The notes under the pieces were generated by a model. The model did not search any database. It saw nothing but the letters and a program-made list of their open reading frames with translations, and had not been told where the DNA came from. From Paenibacillus polymyxa (GTDB taxonomy: Bacteria; Bacillota; Bacilli; Paenibacillales; Paenibacillaceae): a stretch of DNA of 64,000 bases. Made by a program: the position numbers and the translations under genes. Each line of letters starts with the position of its first letter. Position 1 is the first letter of the stretch. The stretch is from positions 3,381,501 to 3,445,500 of the forward strand of contig NZ_CP015423.1 in the NCBI RefSeq assembly GCF_001719045.1, read 5' to 3'. This document shows, piece by piece, positions 47,816 through 56,390 of the stretch.

Positions 47816-49415
47816 ATTCGCCGGGCGTGACCCCCTCCAGTTTTTTGAACACCTTGCCAAAATATTTTTCATCCTGATACCCGACCATACCGGCAATATG
47901 ATGAAGGCGCAGCTTGTCATTCAGCAGCAATAGCTTTGCCTTGCTCATCCTGATCTGACACAAATAGTCCGACAGATTAACCCCGTACTCCTGCTTGAAT
48001 TTACGAGAAATATATTCGCGACTGAGATAAAAGCGACTCGCCATATCCTGTAGAGAAATGTCCTCGTCATAGTGTGCATCCAGATAGCGGGCAATATCAC
48101 GGATGGTCGGGTTGTTTGGGCTATGGCTTGGTGTAAGTGCCTGACCGGCTGCCAGCAGTCGGTTTTCAACCTGTCTTTGCCATAAGGGCAGGGAAAGCAT
48201 ACCACGGTTGTCGACCGGCAGTGCATGAATGGAGCCGGACTCATCTGCCAGTTCCTCGCCATCGGTATCTCCGGGTCTGTCATTCAGCCAGCGGGCCAGC
48301 ATCCAGTCCAACTCCTGATTCCAACTGGCTAGCTGCTCTGCTGTCACCGAAGGCAGCTCGGCTACGGCTGCTATCCAGTGGCCTACCGCTATCGACACAC
48401 GATTGGCATTACAGCTGAGTGCACTAAGCCGCAGTTCCTCTTCCATCTCAGGCAACTGGGGAAGACGAATGCTTTGCCGTGTCTGGGAACTCTGGTGCAT
48501 CCAGTCGACGGTTTGCAACACATCCCGTTTCCACAACGCTTGCCGTGCCTCTTGGTAGGCAGTGGCTGCCGCTATGGGAAAAGCGCCAAAAGAGCCAAAA
48601 GAGCCAACCCCGATGTGCATGTAACACCGCAAAGCCGTTTTGATCCCTGTGTGAATATCCTGCAAGAGCAGCGGCCAACGAGATGGCTCGCCCCAATATA
48701 GCAGAATAATTTCGTCCATACGCTCCAGATGACGGAATGCAATTCCGGTTTGAGAAGTTCCAAGAAATTCGTTGCAAATGTTAATCAGGGAAAAGCTCAA
48801 AAGCGCACGACGCGTTTTATATTTGTCCAGTATATCGGCATCCAGCTGCGTGGTACTCATCACAGCTGCATTACATATCTGAATAGCTGCTGGAAGACGT
48901 AACTCCTCACGTAAGGGCGTAATGGAAAGAGGGGTACTCGCTATACCGGAAACGATCTCAGTCAGGAGCTTATCGGCATAGTGCGGCCTCATCCGGTTGA
49001 CCTCCATGGCCTGCATCGTCTGTCTGTTCCGGTCTTGCTCCGCTGTCCGCCAGGCTTGAGTGGCTTTATTTAAAGCCTCGTTAATCTCCACTGGATCTAC
49101 GGGCTTAAGAATATAGTCCATGCCTCCCCGGCGGATGACCTGTCGAACCAAATCAAAATCATCATAACCACTGACCACCACAACTCGGGTTGCTGGGGAA
49201 TTCACTTGAATCCACTCCATCAGTGCTACTCCATCCTTGCCGGGCATCCGCATATCCGTAAGTACAACGGGTGGGGAAAGGGCGGTAATGACCTCAATCG
49301 CCTGATCGCCCGACTCAGCTTCAAGTACCTCGCTCACACCGCACGCTTCCCAATGTACGAGCATCCGAATGGCATGGCGTACATGCTTCTCATCATCCAC
49401 AATCAGGACTTTCAT
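47781..49415 (-). CDS. YesN-type response regulator with AraC DNA-binding domain
   Basis: 544 residues starting MKVLIVDDEKHVRHAIRML behind GGGAGAGTGATCTGTCA. Receiver domain (1-120): acidic DDE, phospho-Asp in VVLTDMRMPGKDG, Lys in DYILKPVDP. A long middle region of about 300 residues has no named domain. AraC/XylS domain (about 445-544): RDIARYLDAHYDEDISLQDM, then LSREYISRKFKQEYGVNLSDYL and VGYQDEKYFGKVFKKLEG. It starts 7 bases after the kinase stop and probably activates the divergent sugar ABC transporter genes. Confidence 0.93.
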   Translation of the reverse strand: MKVLIVDDEKHVRHAIRMLVHWEACGVSEVLEAESGDQAIEVITALSPPVVLTDMRMPGKDGVALMEWIQVNSPATRVVVVSGYDDFDLVRQVIRRGGMDYILKPVDPVEINEALNKATQAWRTAEQDRNRQTMQAMEVNRMRPHYADKLLTEIVSGIASTPLSITPLREELRLPAAIQICNAAVMSTTQLDADILDKYKTRRALLSFSLINICNEFLGTSQTGIAFRHLERMDEIILLYWGEPSRWPLLLQDIHTGIKTALRCYMHIGVGSFGSFGAFPIAAATAYQEARQALWKRDVLQTVDWMHQSSQTRQSIRLPQLPEMEEELRLSALSCNANRVSIAVGHWIAAVAELPSVTAEQLASWNQELDWMLARWLNDRPGDTDGEELADESGSIHALPVDNRGMLSLPLWQRQVENRLLAAGQALTPSHSPNNPTIRDIARYLDAHYDEDISLQDMASRFYLSREYISRKFKQEYGVNLSDYLCQIRMSKAKLLLLNDKLRLHHIAGMVGYQDEKYFGKVFKKLEGVTPGEFRKRHSANPQP

Positions 49416-49422
49416 TGACAGA

Positions 49423-51237
49423 TCACTCTCCCTTAATATGAATTTCTGCAGGGGCTTCAGTGCGAATTTCGAGTGTATAACGGACACCATGAGGCAGGAT
49501 GTTGTCTACGCACAGGGTGTTGGAACCATCCTCCGAGTGAAGCTGAATACGCAATAGAACATTACGAAGGCCAATGGAATCCTGCTCGCTAGTGTCCGGC
49601 TCTTCGTAGGCTTTCAGCGGACGTTTTAACATATGCTGGAGCTGCTCCAATTCGGCCTGTGGAATGGAAGCTCCGTTGTTTTCCACGGTTATTTTCACAA
49701 TGCCTTCCCGGATTCGGCTGCCTGTAATGCGAACTTCACCGGGCCCCAGCCGGGGATCGGCTCCGTGTTTAAAGTAGTTTTCCACCAACGGTTGGAGAAT
49801 CATTTTAGGCACCCGATCATTCAGGACCTCATCTTCCCACTGGTAAGTGACCTCTAATTGCTCACCGAAGCGTTCCTTTTGTAAATCAAGATATTGTTTT
49901 ACATGTTCGGCTTCTTCCTTGAGTGTAACGACCGTATGGTCCCGCATGTTATAGCGCAGCATTTTGGCAAGGGAAGAGAGCAGAGAATAAATCCGCGGCA
50001 CCTCATGCTGTAGAGCCAGGGTTCCAATCGATTGTAGCGTATTATATAAAAAATGAGGATTAATCTGTGCTTGAAGCGCTTTCAACTGATGTGTCTTATT
50101 AGCCAGCTCCAGCTTGTATTCCCGCAAAATGAGGTTATTGATGGTATCCATCATCTGTCTGAAACGGCGCGAAAGTACTCCGATCTCATCGTTACTCATG
50201 GCCCGAATGTCTACATCCAGTTGACCGGACTGAATCTGGTTTATGTAGCGAGTCAGTCGCTTAATAGGTTCCGTGATTTTTATCGAAATCCATAACGTGG
50301 CCACAATGACAAGTAGCAACGCTGCGCCTGTAATGACCGCATTAATCTGAGTCAGGCGGGTAGCCCGTAAATACAGCGTACGATGTGGAATTTTCTTGAC
50401 GAGCGTCCAGCCTGACAGGTTGGCATCCAGCTTGCCGTACACGTGCAGTGCCGTATCATCCTCAATCACTCCGTGCTCGCCTTCTTTAGAAATTCGATTG
50501 AGTAGGTCAGATTCCTTCCAGTGTGTTCCAATCGCTGTTTCTTTTCCGCTATATATGATTGTTCCGTTCCGATCGATCAAAAACAGCTCCTCTGTATCCG
50601 CATCATACAATTGACGGCAAATACTGCGCAGCGGCTCCAGATCAACATCTATAGCCAGTACCCCAAGCGTCTCTGAGGCAGGAATGTTCCGAATCGCCCG
50701 ATGAAGTGTAAATACCTGCCGCTTTGTGCTGTGCTCCGCATAGGAAACCGCCGAAAAGCCGTACATATGCTTCATGTGCGAAGGCTGTATGAATAGTCCA
50801 GAAGGGCCGTAATGAATAGAACCAGTAAAGGGCTCCAGTCGGAATTCCCGTAGCGGGACTGTACTGGTAATCAACGTGGATTGCCCAGCCTCAAAAGAAT
50901 GCAAATACACTTGGTCAATGCCTGACGAAGCATTCATCATCGTTTGCAGCGTGGTGTAAATTTCAGCGACGGCCCGGTAATCATCCGGAATTTTGGCCAG
51001 ATTACGCAGAAAATGGGGGTCATTATAGACTCCGATGGACGCACGATTCAGTCCCTGTAAATAGTTATCCAGATTCGTAATTCCCTGAAAAATAAGCCGT
51101 TCATTTTCTTGTGTGGCCTGCTCCCGCAAGGATTGCTTGGTGAGAACGAAGGTCATAGTCATCGACAGCAGCAGCGGCAGAGTGACCGCAATGAGCAAAA
51201 ACCAGATCAGGCGGGAACGAATACTGTGAAATTTCAT
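49423..51237 (-). CDS. YesM-type sensor histidine kinase
   Basis: 604 residues from the ATG behind AAAGGAGCTCATTGC. The first ATG (51255) lies upstream of this site. Two membrane segments (about 10-32 and 290-310) enclose an extracellular dCache-like sensor, followed by HAMP (RLTRYINQIQSGQLDVDIRA). His_kinase domain with ALQAQINPHFLYNTLQSIG (phospho-His) and ATPase boxes LQPLVENYFKHG and EEPDTSEQDSIGLRNVLLRI. It senses a sugar or binding-protein state outside the cell and signals to the YesN-type protein encoded just downstream. Confidence 0.93.
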   Translation of the reverse strand: MKFHSIRSRLIWFLLIAVTLPLLLSMTMTFVLTKQSLREQATQENERLIFQGITNLDNYLQGLNRASIGVYNDPHFLRNLAKIPDDYRAVAEIYTTLQTMMNASSGIDQVYLHSFEAGQSTLITSTVPLREFRLEPFTGSIHYGPSGLFIQPSHMKHMYGFSAVSYAEHSTKRQVFTLHRAIRNIPASETLGVLAIDVDLEPLRSICRQLYDADTEELFLIDRNGTIIYSGKETAIGTHWKESDLLNRISKEGEHGVIEDDTALHVYGKLDANLSGWTLVKKIPHRTLYLRATRLTQINAVITGAALLLVIVATLWISIKITEPIKRLTRYINQIQSGQLDVDIRAMSNDEIGVLSRRFRQMMDTINNLILREYKLELANKTHQLKALQAQINPHFLYNTLQSIGTLALQHEVPRIYSLLSSLAKMLRYNMRDHTVVTLKEEAEHVKQYLDLQKERFGEQLEVTYQWEDEVLNDRVPKMILQPLVENYFKHGADPRLGPGEVRITGSRIREGIVKITVENNGASIPQAELEQLQHMLKRPLKAYEEPDTSEQDSIGLRNVLLRIQLHSEDGSNTLCVDNILPHGVRYTLEIRTEAPAEIHIKGE

Positions 51238-51445
51238 GCAATGAGCTCCTTTCACAATTCAAGGCGAGCCAGAGGTCAATATTTTCCCCCCTAATGGTTC
51301 ACGATCCTACGTGTTCTCCAGAGCGCTTATTCGACATAATGAACATGTGAATCGCATATCCGTACGGCCCAAGCATCATGCTGCTGAAAGAAAGCCGTAA
51401 GGGAGCGTTCCAGACACCAACAGACAACAAAAGGGGGGGATCGGA

Positions 51446-52327
51446 TTGAATCGCGCCAAGTCGTCGCAATGGCTCCAGCAATGCATTTTTGTAGGGCCGT
51501 CGACGTTATTTTTCGTTATCATTATTGTAATCCCTTTTATGCTCGGAATGTACTATTCTTTTACAGAGTGGAATGGGGTAGCCAATGAGGCAAAGTGGGT
51601 CGGGCTGGATAATTTCAGTCACATTTTATGGAATGATGACAAATTTGGGACAGCGTTCTGGTTTACGGTCCGTTTTACGGTGGTAGGAGTGGTGGCTGCG
51701 AATATTTTTGGCTTTCTGCTGGCGTATTTTCTAACCAAACCGCTGAAAACAAAAAATGTACTCAGGACCATCTTTTTTATGCCTAATGTGATCGGAGGTC
51801 TGTTGCTGGGCTTTATCTGGCAGTTTATTTTCGTCAAGGGATTTGCAGCAATCGGAGAGAGCACGAACTTGTCCTTCTTCAACCTGTCCTGGTTGGGAGA
51901 TGAGATCACGGCCTTCTGGGGCATTGTAATCGTGTTTATCTGGCAAACTGCCGGGTATTTGATGGTTATTTATATCTCTTCCCTGACCAATGTGCCCCGC
52001 GATATGCTGGAAGCAGCCGAAATTGACGGAGCAAGCCGGATGCAAATTTTGCGGTCGATTATACTTCCTTTGATCATGCCTGCCGTTACGGTATGTCTTT
52101 TCCTGGCGATATCATGGTCATTCAAAATGTTCGATCTCAATTTGTCACTGACCAAAGGCGGTCCCTTCGGGTCCACAGAGTCGGTTGCACTCAATATTTA
52201 CAATGAAGCGTTTGTGAATAATCGTTATGGGCTGGGAACAGCTAAAGCACTCATTTTCTTTATCATTGTTGCTCTGGTTACGAGCCTTCAGGTACGACTG
52301 ACGAAAAGTCGGGAGGTGGAAGCGTAA
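51446..52327 (+). CDS. sugar ABC transporter permease (MalF/UgpA-like)
   Basis: 293 residues starting at TTG behind AAAGGGGGGATCGGA. Six membrane segments. Typical first segment FVIIIVIPFMLGMYYSFTEW and the EAA loop MLEAAEIDGASRMQILRSI, which docks the ATPase. It is first gene of a permease-permease-binding protein unit, and divergent from the YesM/YesN genes that probably control it. No ATPase gene is present. Such systems in Bacilli usually share an MsmX-type ATPase encoded elsewhere. Confidence 0.93.
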   Translation: MNRAKSSQWLQQCIFVGPSTLFFVIIIVIPFMLGMYYSFTEWNGVANEAKWVGLDNFSHILWNDDKFGTAFWFTVRFTVVGVVAANIFGFLLAYFLTKPLKTKNVLRTIFFMPNVIGGLLLGFIWQFIFVKGFAAIGESTNLSFFNLSWLGDEITAFWGIVIVFIWQTAGYLMVIYISSLTNVPRDMLEAAEIDGASRMQILRSIILPLIMPAVTVCLFLAISWSFKMFDLNLSLTKGGPFGSTESVALNIYNEAFVNNRYGLGTAKALIFFIIVALVTSLQVRLTKSREVEA

Positions 52328-53164
52328 ATGGAAACAAGCAAGCGCTACCGCTTTGGAACATGGGCGACCGAGATGGTGATGATCCTCGTCGCATTGTTAT
52401 TCCTCGTCCCGTTTTACTTTTTATTCGTGAATTCGGTCAAAAGCTTTGGTGACCTGCTCACCGATTCTGCGGCCTGGCCACAAACCTTTGTATGGAGCAA
52501 CTACGCTAGAGCGTGGAGCATCACGCGTTTTCCCGAAGCTTTATGGAATTCACTTGTAGTTACGGTAGTTAGTAATCTGCTGCTCGTACTGATCAGCTCA
52601 ATGGCTGCTTACCGAATGGTCCGGCGTCCGACACGTTATAATCGAGTGTTGTTCAGCCTGTTCGTAGCTGCCATGGTTATTCCTTTTCAATCGGTGATGA
52701 TTCCTTTGGTCAAGGTTGTAAGTACACTGGATTTAATGAACAGTATAAGTGGTCTGGTAATCTGTTATCTGGGATTCGGAGCCCCTATGTCAATCTTCCT
52801 CTTTCATGGATTCGTCAAAGGTGTGCCAGTCGAGGTGGAAGAAGCAGCTACGGTGGACGGCTGTACGCCTTACGGAGTGTTTTTCCGAATTGTGTATCCG
52901 TTGATGCTGCCGATGATGGTAACTGTTATTATTTTAAATACGCTCTGGATTTGGAATGATTATCTCCTGCCTTCTCTGGTACTGCAAAAGGCTGAACTGC
53001 GCACGATTCCGATTGCGACCTATGCCTTTTTTGGACAATACACGAAGCAGTGGGATTTGGCTTTGCCTGCTTTGGTGCTGGGCATCTTGCCAGTCATTGT
53101 ATTCTTTCTGGCCATGCAAAAATATATTATACAAGGTATTATGGCTGGTTCGGTCAAAGGTTGA
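52328..53164 (+). CDS. sugar ABC transporter permease (MalG/UgpE-like)
   Basis: 278 residues. The ATG directly follows the TAA of the first permease gene, with GGGAGGTGGAAGCG as the ribosome binding site inside that gene. Six membrane segments, the EAA loop PVEVEEAATVDGCTPYGVFF, and the usual end KYIIQGIMAGSVKG. It pairs with the preceding permease to form the channel. Substrate not determinable, though CUT1-type arrangement points to oligosaccharides. Confidence 0.94.
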   Translation: METSKRYRFGTWATEMVMILVALLFLVPFYFLFVNSVKSFGDLLTDSAAWPQTFVWSNYARAWSITRFPEALWNSLVVTVVSNLLLVLISSMAAYRMVRRPTRYNRVLFSLFVAAMVIPFQSVMIPLVKVVSTLDLMNSISGLVICYLGFGAPMSIFLFHGFVKGVPVEVEEAATVDGCTPYGVFFRIVYPLMLPMMVTVIILNTLWIWNDYLLPSLVLQKAELRTIPIATYAFFGQYTKQWDLALPALVLGILPVIVFFLAMQKYIIQGIMAGSVKG

Positions 53165-53250
53165 GTGTGGCGATGAGCTGAAAATGTACACGGTGTGCCA
53201 CTCCGCAAACGGAGGACACTTTGAAATTTAGAATAGAAAGGAACATAAAA

Positions 53251-54546
53251 ATGAAAACGCATACTTTTAAAAAGAAAGCTCAAGCACTGATCTTGCTTCT
53301 CGCGGCCTTTGCCCTGGTTTTGGCAGGTTGTAACAGCAGTGGCGGACAAAACGCAGGCAAAGAGGAAGTGAAGGAAAAAACAATTCACATTTTTCAGTTT
53401 AAGGTAGAGATTGCAGAAGCGCTGAATCGCATGAAAGCGGAATACGAAGCTTCTCATCCAGGGATCAAGCTCGATATTCAGACCGTGGGCGGGGGCAGTG
53501 ACTATGGAGCGGCGTTAAAGGCGAAGTTCGCCTCCGGGGAGCAGCCGGATATTTTTAACGTAGGAGGTTACCGCGAGCTGGATACGTGGCTGGAATATTT
53601 GGAGGACCTGTCTGACCAGCCTTGGGTTGGCGATGTGGTCGATGTCGCCAAAGAACCGATGACCAAAGACGGCAAACTGTATGGCCAGCCGATGAATCTG
53701 GAGGGGTACGGCTTTATTTATAACAAGGATTTGTTCAAGAAGGCGGGGATTACGGAGACCCCTAAAACATTGTCCGAACTGGAGGGAGCTGCGCAAAAGC
53801 TCCAAGCCGCAGGGATAACTCCATTTTCTAATGGATATCAGGAGTTTTGGGTGCTGGGCAATCATTTGCTGAACGTGGCATTTGCCAATCAGCCGGACCC
53901 TTCGGCCTTCGTCAAAGGACTAAATGATGGAACAGCAAAGATTCCGGGCAACGCTGTATTCGCCGAGTGGGTTAAGCTGTTCGATCTGACAATGAAGTAT
54001 GGCAATTCGAAGCCGCTCACGACCGATTACAACACGCAGGTAACGAACTTCGCTACTGGAAAGGCTGCCATGATGCAGCAAGGGAACTGGACTCAGGTCC
54101 AAATTGACGGAATTAATCCGAAGCTGAATCTGGGTATTTTACCTATGCCGATTGGTGAAGACGCAACAGCCGGAGATAAGCTGTTTGTCGGTGTCGCCAA
54201 CAACTGGGTGGTTAATAAAAATTCGACTGTCAAACCCGAAGCAAAGGAGTTCTTAAACTGGATGGTGACATCCGAGCAGGGTAAAAAGTATATCACCAAG
54301 GAATTCAAGTTTATTCCAGCATTCAAGAGCATCGAAGGGGCAGAGGCTGATATGGGCCAACTGGGTGCGGAAGTGGTGAAATACAGTAAGGAAAACAAAC
54401 TGTTGGGCTGGTTCTTTAGCCGCTATCCTGAAGGAGCACAGCAAGAATTCGGAAGTCAGATGCAAGCTTATGTGGCAGGTAAATCGGATGCCGGGAAGCT
54501 ATTCGAGGATTTCCAGAGAACATGGGATAATTTGAAGACCAAATAA
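53251..54546 (+). CDS. extracellular sugar-binding lipoprotein of the ABC transporter
   Basis: 431 residues from the ATG behind GAAAGGAACATAAAA. An in-frame codon at 53221 has no such site. The signal ends in FALVLAGCNSSGGQ, a lipobox. A family 1 solute-binding protein: YEASHPGIKLDIQTV, ASGEQPDIFNVGGYRELD, YGFIYNKDLFKKAGITETP, and GKAAMMQQGNWTQVQI are typical of CUT1 binding proteins. It delivers sugar to the two permeases encoded upstream. The last gene of the unit, followed by a terminator. Confidence 0.94.
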   Translation: MKTHTFKKKAQALILLLAAFALVLAGCNSSGGQNAGKEEVKEKTIHIFQFKVEIAEALNRMKAEYEASHPGIKLDIQTVGGGSDYGAALKAKFASGEQPDIFNVGGYRELDTWLEYLEDLSDQPWVGDVVDVAKEPMTKDGKLYGQPMNLEGYGFIYNKDLFKKAGITETPKTLSELEGAAQKLQAAGITPFSNGYQEFWVLGNHLLNVAFANQPDPSAFVKGLNDGTAKIPGNAVFAEWVKLFDLTMKYGNSKPLTTDYNTQVTNFATGKAAMMQQGNWTQVQIDGINPKLNLGILPMPIGEDATAGDKLFVGVANNWVVNKNSTVKPEAKEFLNWMVTSEQGKKYITKEFKFIPAFKSIEGAEADMGQLGAEVVKYSKENKLLGWFFSRYPEGAQQEFGSQMQAYVAGKSDAGKLFEDFQRTWDNLKTK

Positions 54547-54564
54547 GGAACAAAAGCACGCGAT

Positions 54565-54615
54565 AAAGCCTTCATATTTCAGGGAGATTGCATGATCCTG
54601 AAATATGAAGGCTTT
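54565..54615. terminator. bidirectional terminator
   Basis: AAAGCCTTCATATTTCAGG (54565-54583) pairs with CCTGAAATATGAAGGCTTT around a 13-base loop, between convergent genes. Confidence 0.8.
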
Positions 54616-54628
54616 TCTGTAAACAAAA

Positions 54629-55168
54629 TTATAAATGGTAATGGAGCAGAGCTATATCCCCGCGGCGTTCTATTTCTTTGAGCTTAAATGTACTTGGTAG
54701 CGTTCCTTCTGGAAATAACGGTATTCCTTGTCCAAGCACCTTGGGAATGATCGCAATGATAGCCTTCTCCAGCAGTCCAGCTTGTAAGAAGGCCTGAACT
54801 AACTGGCCTCCACCGACTAGCCATACCGCACCTTCCGATTGTTCTTGTAGACGTGGAACCAGTTCAGTCAGAGCTTCGTCCGTAAATGTAATATGTGGCG
54901 CTTGCTGTTGTTCCGTTAATGCTCGTGTGAGCACATAGCATGGCTTGCCAGCATAAGGGAAATCATCTGAGAGCTTCAACACTTCCTCATACGTCAGCCT
55001 GCCCATCAGCACTGTACCTACGGTGTCGTAAAAGTCGGCATATCCATTGTCCCCGCCATCCCCTTTAACATCATACAGCCAGTCCACCGAACCGTCCGGC
55101 AAAGCTATATACCCGTCGAGACTCATGGCAATATACAGCACAACTGCGTTTGATTTCAAATCTTCCAT
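54629..55168 (-). CDS. RibD C-terminal/dihydrofolate reductase-like protein
   Basis: 179 residues behind AGAAAGGAGTGAATGAACT. VVLYIAMSLDGYIALPDGSV, then GTVLMGRLTYEEVL, GKPCYVLTRAL and GAVWLVGGGQLVQAFL are hallmarks of the RibD_C (DHFR-like) fold, as in YwjB/YyaP-like proteins. It should bind NADPH and reduce an unknown pterin-like or other substrate. It is divergent from the WYL regulator gene, its likely controller. Not a housekeeping dihydrofolate reductase. Confidence 0.9.
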   Translation of the reverse strand: MEDLKSNAVVLYIAMSLDGYIALPDGSVDWLYDVKGDGGDNGYADFYDTVGTVLMGRLTYEEVLKLSDDFPYAGKPCYVLTRALTEQQQAPHITFTDEALTELVPRLQEQSEGAVWLVGGGQLVQAFLQAGLLEKAIIAIIPKVLGQGIPLFPEGTLPSTFKLKEIERRGDIALLHYHL

Positions 55169-55275
55169 AGTTCATTCACTCCTTTCTATTTCCTAATGTT
55201 ACAATGTATTTATGACATAGTATGTCGTAGTTAAAACGGTCATTTAAAATTAATTTTTGATCCGAGGGGTACCTT

Positions 55276-56208
55276 ATGAACGAACGAAGAATTGCTCTTA
55301 TGAGGATACTGGATTCCCGAAAAAAATATACGGCGCGTGAGCTGGCTGAACGTTTTGGTGTCTCTGTCAGGACAATACAAAGAGATCTCGACTATTTGCA
55401 GCAGACCGGGTTACCCCTTTATACCGAAATGGGTCCTCATGGCGGGTATCGGGCACTCCCCAATCGGCTTCTTCCTCCCCTTCATCTTGCTCGCGACGAG
55501 GCTCTGGGTCTTTTCCTCATGCTGCAACTGTTGGAGAACATTCCAGATATCCCTTTTGGCTCGGTTCGTGGACATTTATCCGAGCACTATTATGCCGAGC
55601 TTCCACAGGATGTGCAGGACAGTATTGATCAATTAAAGGAGTACATTTCTTTTCGTATGCTACCCACTCACGCAGAATCACCCTACACCTCAATCATTTT
55701 GGAGGCTGCGTTGAATAAGCGCCGGGTGAACATGTTTTACCGCTCCGCTTCCGGTGAAAAGTGGACTGAAGTATATCCGATTGGACTGTATTTTGATCAC
55801 GGATATTGGTACATGCCAGCGCATAGCAGAGACCGCATCATTCTGTACCGTTCAGATCGGGTGATTACAATAACGATGCTGGACGAAACCTTGGACAGCC
55901 TTCCCACACTTCAGGAATGGTTGGCTTCGGAGGATTCCCGTATAGGAATTCCGTCCAAAATAAAATTTACCGCATTGGGTGCCAGGCTGGCTGGATCAGA
56001 TGCCCTCTTCCAAAATGTTTCCCATCAAGAAGGGCAGGATCAGGAATGGCAGGGATATATTCCGGTCGAAGAGTTTAGATATGTGTCCCGACTTTTGCTA
56101 AAATACGGGCCAGAGGCCGAGGTCATATATCCGAAAGAGCTGCGGATGAGGGTCAAGGAATTACTGCAAGACAGCCTGCATCCTTATCTGAAGGAGGATG
56201 ACGAATAG
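55276..56208 (+). CDS. HTH and WYL-domain transcriptional regulator
   Basis: 310 residues behind CCGAGGGGTACCTT. N-terminal HTH_11 (KKYTARELAERFGVSVRTIQ then RDLDYLQQTGLPLYTE), a WYL domain (about 140-225: NKRRVNMFYRSASGEKWTEV, PIGLYFDHGYWYMPAHSRDR) and a C-terminal WCX extension. WYL domains bind small ligands or nucleic acid. Divergent from the RibD_C-type gene, 107 bases apart, which suggests autoregulation and control of that neighbour. Confidence 0.92.
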   Translation: MNERRIALMRILDSRKKYTARELAERFGVSVRTIQRDLDYLQQTGLPLYTEMGPHGGYRALPNRLLPPLHLARDEALGLFLMLQLLENIPDIPFGSVRGHLSEHYYAELPQDVQDSIDQLKEYISFRMLPTHAESPYTSIILEAALNKRRVNMFYRSASGEKWTEVYPIGLYFDHGYWYMPAHSRDRIILYRSDRVITITMLDETLDSLPTLQEWLASEDSRIGIPSKIKFTALGARLAGSDALFQNVSHQEGQDQEWQGYIPVEEFRYVSRLLLKYGPEAEVIYPKELRMRVKELLQDSLHPYLKEDDE

Positions 56209-56390
56209 GAGAGAGTATCCATAGCCATTTCCATGGCTTTTCGGACTCCCCCTTTTTATAGTTAATTACATGAATATTTAAGGTTATTAACTTATGACTT
56301 TCCATTTATTTTTGTGATAAAGTTTTGAAAAGAGCCCGTTTTCGTATATGATGAAGAGTAATAATTCAAAAGGCTGGACGGGAGACAGAT

